Under the pieces are notes generated by a model that searched no databases, was not told the DNA's origin, and saw nothing but the letters and a program-made list of their open reading frames with translations. Position numbers and translations under genes: made by a program. A DNA stretch of 64,000 nt from Luscinia megarhynchos (taxonomy: Eukaryota > Chordata > Aves > Passeriformes > Turdidae), in the NCBI GenBank assembly GCA_034336665.1, contig CM067569.1, positions 8,798,320 to 8,862,319 of the forward strand. The letters are read 5' to 3'. Every line of letters starts with the position of its first letter. Position 1 is the stretch's first letter. This document shows positions 39,706-52,302 of this stretch, one piece after another.

Positions 39706-40296
39706 AACCAAAATACCAAAACAAAACAGTTCTTTCATTTCATCCAGTTTTTGTTTACTTTAACCCTACTTCTCCAAAGTCCTTTCAAGACAGCACCATT
39801 TTCCAAAATACAGAGATTATGACCTTATGCCTCAGGCTACGTATTAGGTAAGCAGTGCTAGTCCTATTTCATAGCTGGGCAAACTGAGGCAGAGACAAGC
39901 AGGCCAAAGGACAAACAAAATTGTCTGTAACAGTCAAGAGCCATCTCAACCCTTTGGGTTCAACAACTTCTGCATCCTTCCTCCCATTTTAAACAACCAC
40001 ATCCAAGATCCTTATCAGCTGAATGATGTCCCTTAAAGGGCAGAGGCAGGATGCACACTCCATCCCTGTAATACACACATTCCATGTGACCCATGCTCCC
40101 CAAACCAAGAGTGACTCCCATGCCAGCATCTGCAGTCACCTCGTTGAACAAACAGTGACCCTCTAATTAAGAATGAACCCAACATTCCTGGGACACGTGC
40201 ACACATCTCAAGACACCAAAGGGCCCTCAATTCCTCTTGTTTGCACTTCAAGGTTTTGTTTTAGGGTTTTTTTAACATGTAAAAACTATTTTATTT

Positions 40297-40310
40297 AAAA
40301 AAAAAAAAAA
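40297..40310 (+). repeat. A14 homopolymer
   Basis: Short A run in AT-rich intronic DNA. Confidence 0.85.
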
Positions 40311-40908
40311 GTATTAAGCAATTCCAAATCATAGCAGCTGGTGGGTCAGTTTCTTGGGACTCAAAAAAGAATAATCCACACAGGGAAAAAAGAAAACATA
40401 CAAACTCTCACAGAGTGGGTCACTGGGCAATACAGACACATTCTCAAAGGCAGATATTGTGGGAGATGAAGTTACTAGGCAGGAAAAACAGTTGCTAAGT
40501 CTGAATATTTGGTTATTCTCAGAGCAGGGATTACAAGAGGAAGTGTTGACAATGTAAGAGTAGCTACCATGAAGTCCCCAGAGGTTTTTAGCTGTCCCTG
40601 CTGATCCCACAGCGAGGGGAGGGGTGAGTGATGGGGCTCGCCCACTGTGACCATGCCAGAAACAAGCTAGTGTGACACTCACAGCATGTTAGACATTGTC
40701 ATTTTAATGCAGATCCTTCAGGCTCTCCAAGCACCTACCTACACACAGACCCTCTGAGGAACACTGGTGCACCTCAGTGCCACAGCTCACTGTGAATCAT
40801 GCTGCTCCTTTGGCCTTTACCACATGGCTACTTCCAGAAAAAGGAATAAAACACCTTTCTGCCAGCACCACTATGTCCTAGGCATTTGAAACAACTTGGA
40901 GCTCAATT

Positions 40909-40926
40909 CCTTTGATCCTCTCAAAG
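40909..40926. promoter_or_regulatory. two opposed TCF/LEF-type motifs
   Basis: CCTTTGATC, a close match to the TCF/LEF consensus, is followed three bases later by TCAAAG, the same core on the other strand. Two cores in 18 bp are uncommon, but function is inferred from motif alone. Confidence 0.25.
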
Positions 40927-42168
40927 CAGGCTTTCTTAGCTTGTTTTCACCAAGGCTAAATGGACTTTCAGGACAAGACAGGAACACAGCCTACCAGCCT
41001 TCCCAAAAAGGCTGATGGATCTGTCTTCATCACAGTGAAGTGCTACTCATTCAGAGTCCCAAGCAGAGAAATAAAACTGTTTGAAAATATTTTCAATACC
41101 TCAGATTTAACAGATATCAAAATGAAATCATGCCTTGCAAAATTAATATGCTTTGAAGTACAGATGACTGAAAATGAAGACCAACTCTCTGTGTTTTATT
41201 TAATAAAGTCCTGCAAAATCCCCTTTGTCATTACACTGAGCTTTCTGGTGTACCAGAAATAAGGAATTACTAAAATGTCCTAAATTTTACATATCAGCAG
41301 CAGGCTATTTCACTCTAGGTTTAACAGCCTCTAGAAATGTCACAGAATGACTAGCTGACCTCAGCATCCAACTTGGAGACCCAAAACCCTGGCACAGGTT
41401 CCCCTCTATTTCCCATGCTATTTGCTACCAGCAGTGCCAGGAGTGGAGCAGAGCACTGTGACAATGAGAGGGAAGCAAGGGGATGCCCAGCAGGGCAGGA
41501 ACAGGCACAGAGGCATCCAAACAGGAATGCTGCCTCTTTATGCATGGCTTTTAAATTTTGTGCAAAGCACCTCAAATAAGTAACATGAGGAAAGATGGTT
41601 TTGGCTTTTTTTTGTCCAAAATGAGACAGAACACATGGATCTGGGTTATTTTTGCTGGAACCTACTGAGGACCATAAATAACAGAGTCAAATGCGTTCAC
41701 TGTTCAACCTCTCTGTCTCACCAATGAGATTCTTCTGTGAGATTGTTCACTTGTATCTTTCATGGCATTTTACAGCTGCCTAGTGCTCACATTTTGGGTA
41801 TTACACCAGTAAATAAGCAGTGACAGCTTCTTAGGCCATTACTGCACAACATCCTCATCCTCTGGAATATGTCAATCGTTCTGCCTGCACAACATGGTGC
41901 TTAATTTTCTCTTAAAATACTGAAAGCTATAGCTGGAAAACCTCTGAATAAGCACACATTAAATACATTCCACAAAGCCATCACAAGACTAAGAAAGACC
42001 ATGAGGAAGTGATCAGTCCCTGCCCTCTGTTCTTGAAAAAATAATGAGAAAAAAAATTAAAGAAAAACCTTGCCTCCTCCCTTCCATTTCAATAAATCTT
42101 AAAAATTTTAAGAAGTTTGGGGGAAAAGCAATTTTAAAAACGACTTCACACCTTGTGCCAGTCAGTTA

Positions 42169-42209
42169 CAAAAAAAAAAAAAACAACAACAAAAAAAAAA
42201 AACAACAAA
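42169..42209 (+). repeat. A-rich simple sequence with CAA interruptions
   Basis: Runs of A separated by AACAACAAC-type units. Confidence 0.9.
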
Positions 42210-44324
42210 ATGCTGCTTTCAATTGATATATATTTCCTTCTCCATGGGAAAGATCAATAGTTTTACGAAAAATAGTACACCTTGTTTCTGCTCCATATGT
42301 TTCTCTTATTGGTTCATTTGCACTGGGCTGTTCTGGTAGGAGCAGTTAGTACATCTTTTTGTCATTTTAGCCTTCCCCAGCCATTAGTGCTAACCACTGA
42401 GACGGTGCAGCTCTCCTCTGCCATCCTGCCTCAGCACTGCATCTCTTTCTCCAGCCCTTCTCCCTTTGACTAATGTTCACCAACACTCATACATCATTCC
42501 CAAATTGGTCCAAATGAATTAAACACAGCTCTGCTTAACATTACGAGATTTAAATGGATTTTCTCTCTGCAGGTCTGCCCCATAATTGGGTTTATCCATC
42601 TTGTTGAAGTACAGTTTACACTTGCTAACATCACGCCAATTCAAGCTACATTTTCTGCTCCAGTGGCAGGAGTGAAGCAGATTTGTCATCGGATCATAAC
42701 AGGTAATTCAAACAACAATTAGTTTGATGACGGCCCGTATGTCAATGTCTGCTCTGCTCGCACCCGCTGCTCTCTGTGCTCCAAGATGAATTGTGCTCAC
42801 AACTCTTCCATTTCAATCGACAAATACTTACCAGGAAAAGCTGCAGCTCGATTGACACCAAACCTTCCCATGTCCCCGGGGGGAGAAGCCCTGGGCAGAG
42901 CAGGATGCTGCAGCTCCTCTGCCCTGCAGCCACACCACAGATGCTGAAGGGCTGGGGCATCCCCACAGCACAGCACCCTGGAGACAGCTCTCACCTGCAC
43001 ACACACCGCCCAAACTCCAGCCCAGCAGGTGCAAGCTGCACCTTTGCAGCCCTGCAGACTCCAGCAGAGAGGCAAGTCTGGACAGAGTTTAAAATGAACC
43101 TATTTTCTGATGGGTGCTACAACCACAACCCACCACAACTGCCCCAGAGGCAATTATAAAAAGCTGAGCATCACTGAAGATGAAGCCCTGAGCTGCTCAA
43201 GGTGGGCAGTCAGCACAAGAAAGCTTTAGTTCCAGGTTGCTGTGTGTCAGAAGAAAACACCCCTGAGTCCCAGTTTTTAGTTAAATACTTCTACTCCCAT
43301 AATAACATTCAAAATATTTGCAGGCAAAGTCATGAGTTCTGGGTTTGAAAATACCAAGCATTTCTTGGAGGGCTGATTTTGCCAATTAGACAAGACATCA
43401 TTTGCTTCTCCAATTCTGTTCAAGAAAGCTTGTTTCAGATTAAAAGAAACATTCTTTTCAGGGGGCCAAGTAAATCTAACAGGCATTCATGTTTTTCAGG
43501 TACCTTCATAAACACAGGCTTGTCTATGACACAGCACTGATCGTTTCAAACAGCCATGTACATCTATATCCATAGTATTAACTACAAATGTGATCAATCC
43601 CTTGGCTATTTTCCTTTTTTTCTTTCTGGTTCAGATAAAGAAAAACCCTTTCTAAGTGATTTTTTCACAATATCATTTTGTCTGCAATTATATACTAACA
43701 TGCAATACTAGTTGCTGTACATCATTTAAATGAGAAATCCAGCTAGCTGGCTGAGAATGTAGGAATGCTTTTAATAATTAGAAAAAGATCGCCACTGAAA
43801 GAAACCAACATTTAGATAGCAGTCTTGGTTTAAAAATTAAAAAGTGCTTAATGAGCAACAAAGACATCAGTGACTAAAGATTTTCAAAGCCAATACCAGC
43901 ACACCATAAAAATCTCTTTAACCTAAACATTGTAAAAGAAGATGATTAAGTTCAGATCAAAAAGTAGTTAAAGCAATGGTATATAAAATATTCTCCTTCT
44001 GGAAGTGGCAAGGGAAAATTCTGTATAGATAGAAAGCAGATACAGTAAAACCTTACTGGAACCTGGAAAACATCATTCTGTGTCTCTACACTAAAATTTA
44101 AGTCAGATACAAATCAAAGCCTTGAAAAAAATTACAGTGTTTTGTGTCTCTGGTTCATATTTTCTCTTCTAATACCATCATTGCCTCCCCAAAAAATTAC
44201 AAGCACTTCTTTCATTTTCAGCTTTTTATATTATTCTGATGCATGCCTTGTAGGTGGAGGCAAATCAGACTCACAAGGCCTGATGCTAAGCTCAGGAGAT
44301 TCATGAGAGAGCCACCAGGGATTT

Positions 44325-44488
44325 TTTGCTGTTTTTTGAGGTTTGGTTTTTGGGAGCATTTTATTTCTTTTAGGGTTTTTTTTGGGTGGGGCTTTTTTGT
44401 GGCATTTTTTTTCAGGTTTTTTTGGGTTGGTGTTTTTTTGGGGTTTTTTTTTTGGTGGTTTTTGTTTTTGGTGAGTTTTTTTTTGAAG
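44325..44488. repeat. T/G-rich tract
   Basis: About 160 bases of T runs separated by GG, GGG and GGGG on the plus strand (A/C-rich on the TCF7L2 sense strand). The overlapping open frames (Phe/Gly/Val-rich on plus, Lys/Pro-rich on minus) are products of the simple sequence. Confidence 0.85.
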
Positions 44489-45780
44489 CAGAGTTACGAC
44501 AGCTCGCAAAAATCTTTGGACAATATACATTTAGCAATTCTACATTTGTTTTTTGCATCATGCTGGTATTTCAGGATAATTCTGAACACCGGGAACAGCT
44601 CCAAGTGTCTCGGGTCACTTCTGAAAGTAGAGTTGGCACCAATCCCACAGGTCATTCCCTTGGAGGGCTTCCCAACATCTCAGGAACACCCCATTGAGAA
44701 CTCCAAAACCACAGAGACATCAGTTCCCACACAAAGCCCATCCTCTGGTGATTTGTGCCTGTCAAGCTCTGAAGGAAGAAGCTCCAACATCCCAAACACT
44801 TAATGGGCAGAAAGAAGTCACAACATCTTCACCACATTCCCAGCACTTGACCCCAGCACTGGGCAGGGAAGTGGTGGCAGCAGACTCTGGCAAGAAATCA
44901 GGACCCAGTTTTGCAATCTTTACTCCTGTCCCACTGAAGGCTGGAGGTATGGGGTAATGTCCCCAGAGCAGACCCTTATCACCCTTACCCACAAGGCAGC
45001 AAAGCCACTCACATCCAGGGCAAGCCAGGCACTTTCTGCATGGTGGAGGGGGCAGCAATCTAAACAGGGTGTTTATTTTTGCCAGGCTGGCACAGGAATA
45101 AGGCACAGGTGTGCACACGAGACAGGGCAGGGGTGACAGAGAGAAAATGGAATAATGACTTCCAGGTTTTGGAACTGCCTGGCACTCCAGAGCCAGCAGA
45201 TTCCAACTCTTCCAGCTATTCACAGCCAGGAAATACCCTCTCCCTCAGTCATCGCTCAAAATAATAAATATTTATTTATAAATTGCACGCAGCCTGTTCA
45301 CCTAGCATGAGGATGAACAGAGCTGAAGTAAGGGCAATGGTCAGAATAACTTCAAAAGCAAACAGGGACCACAAGTTCCACACACACAAGCTCAGACAGC
45401 ACCAGGAGGCATCATCAGCATCCAAGAAATTATGAAGACGACTGGAAAATTTCTCTCTTCCACAACAGAGAGATCTTTCCCAGGTCATAATCCCTCAAAA
45501 GAGGAGACTTCCTACTCTATCACCAAGCAGGCTCAGCTCCAGCCATGGAGCACAGGTGTCAGGCTCCCATCCTGGCATAAAAGGAGATGGGTGCTGTCGG
45601 TGCCTTGGGTGCAGAACTGGGTAGAGAGCAGCCAAAAGCCACACAGGGAGCAGGAACCGAGTGGAGCACCTCGTAAGTGGTTATTTTTTTTTTAATTCAG
45701 TAAGTCTCAGCTATCACTAGCAGGCAGTGCAAAGCCTGAAAGCCAAGCAGAATAACACATCCTCAGGCTTTTGTATCCCA

Positions 45781-46080
45781 GCTTGTCCTGACGGCTTCCG
45801 CTGCAAATCAGTTGTCGTAGCTGGAGACTGGACTTGAGACGCTGATTAAACAAAGCTCGCTCTGCTCCTGTCTCCCGCGCCCAGCACCTCATTAACGGGC
45901 TCATGGATACCCATCCACTGTGACTGCTAACTCCACTGGCTGCTGAAGGGCATGCACCACGCTGGCAAGAGGCTGGAGCTGAAAAAAATCCAGCTTTTCC
46001 GAGCAGCGCTGTCCCCGAGCAGCGCGGATCGCTGTGCTGGAACCGCGCTCCTGCGGCGGGTGAGCTCCGGCAGCTGGCGT
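45781..46080. promoter_or_regulatory. intronic CpG cluster (possible orphan CpG island)
   Basis: About 20 CpGs by eye in 300 bp, with the densest part at 46000-46080 (GCGCGG, CCGCGC, GCGGCGGG). This stands out from the CpG-poor surroundings and, unlike the minisatellite, is not repetitive. On the plus strand CGGCGG|GTGAGC at 46059/46060 would make a good donor. It could be an alternative promoter or enhancer. No TATA box or initiator was identified with confidence. Confidence 0.35.
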
Positions 46081-47758
46081 GGGGAGCCAGGCTGAGGTCA
46101 GGCTGCTTGGAAAGACCAGCCAAAGGGCCATCACAGCTTCTGAGATTTGCTGGTTTGTCCCAGCAAAATCCTCAAACAAACCAGCCTTGCACTGCAGCGG
46201 GACTCGATTCACAGACACGGAGTGCATCCATACCCCTGTGCAAACAGCCTTGGCCAACAGCCAGCCAGAGAGACCCAGCAGCCAAAGCAGGTCCTGCTTC
46301 CAGGGGAAAGCAGAACACCAGAGATAAAGGCTGGTATACAACGGCCCTCTTTAAAATAATAATTGGAGAAAAAAAAAAAAAAATCCATAGGCAAACTCTC
46401 ATCGGCCTCATCAAGGCCAGGATGTGACCCAAGCTTGTGGAGCCGCCCTGAGGGAAGGCAATTAGCCTCACTCAAGGGATGCCAAAAAATTTAGCAGAGC
46501 ATCCATAATCACCCTGAAATGTTCTCTACTAGCAAAGCATAATGTGTTTATCATTTATTTCTCAATTAAGTGGTGCTTAAATTGACTAGGGAGTGGATTT
46601 CTATTGTATATTGATTAGCCAATAAAAATACATTCTAAAGCAAGTTGGCCTACAGACAAGGAACATCCATCCCTCTCTCTCTGCCAAGCAAAGTGTCTTC
46701 TTGGACAGGCTGCCCTACCTTCTCTGCACCTCTCCCAGCAGTTCAGCTCTTGTGCAGAACACTTTTACACAATGAACGAATTCCTAAGGCTACTTGTAAA
46801 ATTACTAGGCGCAGCCTTGTTAAACATTCATTTGGAGCTAAGACAATACATTAAAAATCACAAAGCAAGGGAGTGCCAAGTGCAGTGCTACCATCAAAGC
46901 TAAATAAACAGAATAGTCCATCAACAGTAATTCCCCCAGCTAAGCCCACACCATCCATCTGCACTCACTGTCTCCCACAGATCAATAGCAAGGCTCATTG
47001 ATTGTAATTGGAACAGGAACATCACACCCTTTTCCTTCCAGGTCAAAAGGCACAATGACTACAAGCCATTAAGTACTTCATGGCATCACCCAATGACTGT
47101 ATTTATGCCATGTACGTAGTTATGATTATTGCTTGGAATAATGTTCATCTATTTCAGCAACAATCTGGCAAACTACATTTATGGTGCACCTTTGGCCTCC
47201 TTGCTTGAACTCTGCTCAGCAACATCTCCCAGCTGGGACTACTTCTAACACACAAGCCCTACCAACTGCTTTCAACCTACCAATGTTTCTTGGATGTTGT
47301 TTTGTTTCAATCTACTACAAAAGGGCATTTTTCTGCTCTCCACTCTTCCACCCTTCTTCTCTTCTCCTCTTGCCCCTCAAGCTGTTGCCCAAAGAAAACA
47401 AAGGATCTTAAGTTCCATTTCTTGTGTGCCCTCTGTGAGCACTGAGAGTCTGAGGCATTGGCTCAAGAAGCTGCATTTCACCACTCAGCTGTAGAAGATG
47501 CCCCTCAAACCCCTGCAAAGCACACAGGAAACCTCACCATTACCTACAGTCCCTCAGGAGCTTCCAGGGGGCCTGGCTGACCACCTTGGAATGTCACTTT
47601 ATAAAAGTGACAGGCAGGCATTCCTATACTGCACTCACACGACAGTTTCCCTGTCATTCTAGGGTTGCTGTGTTTTTTATGGACAGCCAGCAGCAGAAGT
47701 ATTAATGCTACTTCTGTATTTGAGAAAGAAAAAAGGCATAGACACATACTTATATTTT

Positions 47759-47797
47759 ACATATATATATATATATATGCAGGCACACACACACATA
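47759..47797. repeat. (TA)n and (CA)n compound microsatellite
   Basis: An alternating AT tract of about 20 bases is followed by GCAGG and then a CACACACACACA run. Confidence 0.92.
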
Positions 47798-49314
47798 AAC
47801 CCCTTTGCTGTAAACAAAAAGGCTGGTTTGTCTGAAGGTGCTATAAATGCCCTTCAGAGCTCATTTAGTCTGGGCTGCATAATCTCACCAATGAATTTGC
47901 CACTTGTAAATATTCCAAATTTATGCCAATAAAGTCTTCTCAGGAACCAGACAGCCTATATATGCACACATACATATAATCCATGCATGGAGCCATTAAC
48001 ATCCGTTTGTGGTTTATTATTCTTGTGAAAGATCAGCAGGGGAAAAAAGGGAAAGTCCAAACCATGTGTCCTCAGAAAAGAACACTGAGCACTCAGCAGG
48101 TTGGAGAAGTGGAAGCTCACACCCCATCTGTGAGATGGGGCAGGTCCACACCAGTTCTAATTTCAAAACTGAAAGCAGAGACAAGAACACCAAGGAGAAG
48201 GGAGATAAATGGTGTCGTGCCATGCTCTCATAAAAGGTCTGGATACACCTACAGAGCCTTCCTTATGACTGTCATATAAACATTACACTGGGACTGTGTA
48301 CAGGAGATTAAACTGGAGCAGAAGAAGCTTCACATGTGTCATTCTACCAAAGGTTATTTTAGGATCAGCTTAGAAGCTGAGTAGTGGGTGGCAGCTGATT
48401 ATATTACCAGGGGCATATCTAAATATCATGGGCCCATCAGGATCTCTCATAAAGGGTTGTGGCTGCACTGGAACTCGAGCTGGAGGCTTGGCCTGCAGAG
48501 TGGTCCCCTTCCCAGGGCTGTGGCAATCCTCCCTGGGCATGAACTTCCCTCAGAGCTCACAGACACAGCACAAGAACTTTGGCTTAAAGGCCACATTTAC
48601 TCAAAGAATGTCAAGGAACATACTCAAGACTCCAGCAGCATTTTCCCAGCCAGGAGCACTCTGCTGCCCTATGAACCCTGGTGAGCCACCATGAGCACTC
48701 AGAATACCTGGGCACAGGGCACATCCAGTATCACACAGACAGCCCTGCATGGCCAAGGCAACACCAAGGGTATCATCCCACAAAAGCCAGCACCAAGCCA
48801 CAGTTTTCTTGCTTCTGTGCATGCCATCCCAGCAGTCAGCAGCCTCTGGAGCTCCAGCTGTCAGTGCATCACCCCATGATGGCAGCTGCAGCTGAAGGAG
48901 GGCTCTGGAGGACCACAGCCCAGCTTACCACAAACCCAGAAAAATGTGTGTAGTGGACTAATCTCTGCTTGTATGAGAAGTGTCTGTGCTCTCCCACATA
49001 AGCACCCATCTTCACAATCTTAGTCAGAAACCAGTGCTACCTAGTCACAGTCATGCCCATGGCCTGAGATGGCCAAGCAATGCAGCCAGTCCTGTCTTCA
49101 AATGGCCTAATTTTGGGTGATTTAGAGGAAACCACAAGGCTTATTCATAGTGACCACTGAGCACAGCATCTAATGGCAGTGCTTGTTCTCACACACAGAC
49201 AGACAGGCCCTCCCCTACAAAGAATCCTCCAAAACTACTAGAAAATAATTGTGTACTTGATTCTCAAGTGTTGCCATGACCTCAAGTGTGCAGAAAAAGA
49301 AATCTCAATATATG

Positions 49315-49440
49315 CTTAAAATACATATGTGTGTTTACATATATTAAATACATATCAGCATTTAAATAATATCATAAATATAGATTATAGATGGTGATAT
49401 AGATATTAACCTACTACTTTAATATATAACAGAACTTAAT
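49315..49440. repeat. AT-rich low-complexity stretch
   Basis: ATATATG/ACATAT/AAATAT words dominate for about 125 bp with no strict period. Nothing coding is seen. Confidence 0.6.
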
Positions 49441-52286
49441 AGTTTCCTATCAATCTCTTCCAGATTTTTGCACTAAACCCCTGGTTCATAATTAGCTCTA
49501 TTTAAATATTTTCAAGGCTTATAGAACAGTTTTTTGCTACTACTTGTATAAAATCTGCAAACATTTATTGAAGCTTTTAAACAGAAGTTTATGTTAAAAA
49601 TGAACCATTACCCTGAAAAGTAGCTAATTATATCTTCATAAATTTGTAGCTGTTAAGCCATCCAAAACACTACACAAAAGCCAGCTTCATTTTAGTTCAG
49701 ATGTAGTTCCTCTCCTGTTTCCAACTGTTCCAAGATGTTGGTACCTATGACCACATTGATGTGCTCATTTGATTAAAACCAAGTATTTCTACTGCAATTC
49801 TTGAATGAAGCACTCTGTCGAGTTTTGCAGGCCCAGAAGTATAAATTAAATCTGAAATCTGGGCCTTGTTTTGGGTGGGCAGTGTTCCTCCAAGTCGTAA
49901 AAGCACTCAAGTAACACCACATGTTAACTGCTGCTCTCTGCCTTTGTCATCTAAAGGACATCACTCCCTGGCTTTTTTCAGCACAGGAGGCCCTTCATCA
50001 CAGGAGGCCACATTCCCTGGTTTTTCCCTGAACACCAGTTGGAATCAGCTGTCCCTGGACCTGAGTCTTTGTCCAGATCAGAGAGAACAAGATCCCACCC
50101 AGTGCCCACCTTGCCTGCTCAAGCATCCCCAGTAAAAGGACAAATCTTACTACAGGAGAAGAAAAAAGCCATTTAGTTCTCAAAAGGTGATCCCACCTAG
50201 CTGCTATGCAACAAACTGAACACCACATAAGGCTGCAGTGACTGTATATAGCATGGAACAGGCTGAATTATACAAATTTCCAAGGCAGGTACATAACTCT
50301 GCTTAAGTAACAAAGAAACAGATGCAAACAGCAGAAATTAATACAATCTATATTGGTAAACACTGAGGAAGAGCAAACCAACACCAATTCCATCTTCTGT
50401 TAGGTCAGTGTACACCCATTCATGCAAAAAGAGATCATTAAATCATTTTTTAATTAATTTCCTTCCTCTGCTTCCACAGTAAGTCTTTAACTTGCTTCAG
50501 TAAAATCCACATAACTGCAAAGGCAAAGAATCACCATAACCACTACCTTATATCACCTGGCAGAAATAAGCTCACCTCAACAACCTCAACAAGTTTGCAA
50601 TTCAGAGGTTAATCTTCTTAAAGTTTTAAGACAAATCACTACTCATTATCCTACTGCAACTACACTCTTTGGCAGGAGAAGGTCACACCACCCACCAGAG
50701 AGAAAAATACATATCTCTAGTGGTTCAAACCATGGCACATCATAAAGGACTGTTTTACCACCTTCCAGACAACCTCCAACCAGTGAGAAATATTTCTTTC
50801 TGTAACTTCAAATTAGCCTTTAATAAAGAACTCTGATTGTTTCCCCAGTATAAGCCAGGCTGCCTGACATTGTTTGGAGGGTAACTCATCCTCCTCTGGG
50901 CAGAAGTAAAACCACAACTCCTTTGGTGCACAAGCAAGAGAGGCAACTACTGATTTCTCTCCTGATGAGACAGTCCCATACCTGAGCCTCCTGTTGTGCT
51001 ACTCAGCTGAGTTATTGCTCGTTGAAAAAGAACAGCAAGTAATTTCTGAACCATCTCACAGGCAACAGCCTTTTTCTCCCCTCCTACATGAACTGAAATG
51101 CCAAATACCAAACCTATTTGTAGCAGTCAGGATTAGTTCTAACAGGAGAACCACTGAGAGGATAAACTGATCTGAACATTTATCTAATCACTAACCATCA
51201 TTCCTACTTATTAGTTTATTGTACCCCAAATGCACAGAGTACTTCATATAATAGAGAAAGTTTGACCTGTGCCTGGAGGAACTCACAAGAGCAGGAAAGA
51301 AACTGAAATAAGATGAAACTGCAAGGGAAACCAGTCTCAAGTTACAACCACTTCTGACAACAGGGACAAGGATCTTGGCTTTCATTCTGCAAGAACCTCT
51401 TTTAGCCATTACTGGAACTACCCCAAAGAAAGATAACCCTCTGCTAGATAATCAGGAAGCTACACAAAACTGTAAATCTCTGCATCAACATAGCAGAATA
51501 CCAAGAGGAGGTGTCCTACAGGCTCTAGCACTTCGTGCTCCTGGCTGTATTGGTGTTCTTGCCATCTCTGAAGGTTGCTCTGGAGGTATGAGACAGGAAG
51601 CCACCTTTGGGAACTATACACACCTTCAGCTTTAGAGGAAAAAACTTCCTCTTGGGAGCCAGACATCCCAAGTGCCTTTGGTGCTCCTCCAAACCCAGCA
51701 TGGCCACGTGAACACACACCTAATGCAACTTGCTGATTGTATCAGAACACTGCAATTGGGGCTGGTGATTGCTGGCACCACAAACCATCAGAATGTCCCA
51801 GCACCTCAGCTCCATGCAAACATCCAGGCTGAGATGTGATCACTCTGAAGGCAATCAGTGTGCAAGATCATTACCAACCACCTCGTGCAGCTATACCTTG
51901 AAAAGTGACTCCATGAAAGTGGTATGAGGGTGAGGTAGGGAGGAAAGAGGAGTGTAGTGTTTATTTCCTTTTAACTTTCTGTTTCATATGCATTCAGTGC
52001 CATGTCTGAACATGTTCAGACATTTATTCCCCTCCCCATTTACCCTTCCTCCAAATCCTTGTCCTACAAATTTTATCTAGGATCAGAAAATTAAGCTGAA
52101 TTCATTTCTCTTTCTTAAGCTCACAGAGTAATAAAAAGACTTTGCAATCCAAATTCTGCACTTGTGTACACCTGCGTTAACCCCATTGTCCTCAAATTAT
52201 TCCCTTAACAATGGCTGTGGGTTTGTACAGGTGTAGAACAAGCCCTGTAATTGGAATTTAACAAACAATTCCAACAGCAGAGAGGG

Positions 52287-52302
52287 GAAAAAAAAAAAAA
52301 AA
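52287..52302 (+). repeat. short A homopolymer
   Basis: About 15-16 consecutive As after AGAGGGG. Confidence 0.85.

Noticed and set aside
44231..44803. Open frames rich in Phe/Gly/Val (plus) and Lys/Pro (minus)
   Set aside because: They cross the T/G-rich simple tract and have no protein-like sequence outside it.
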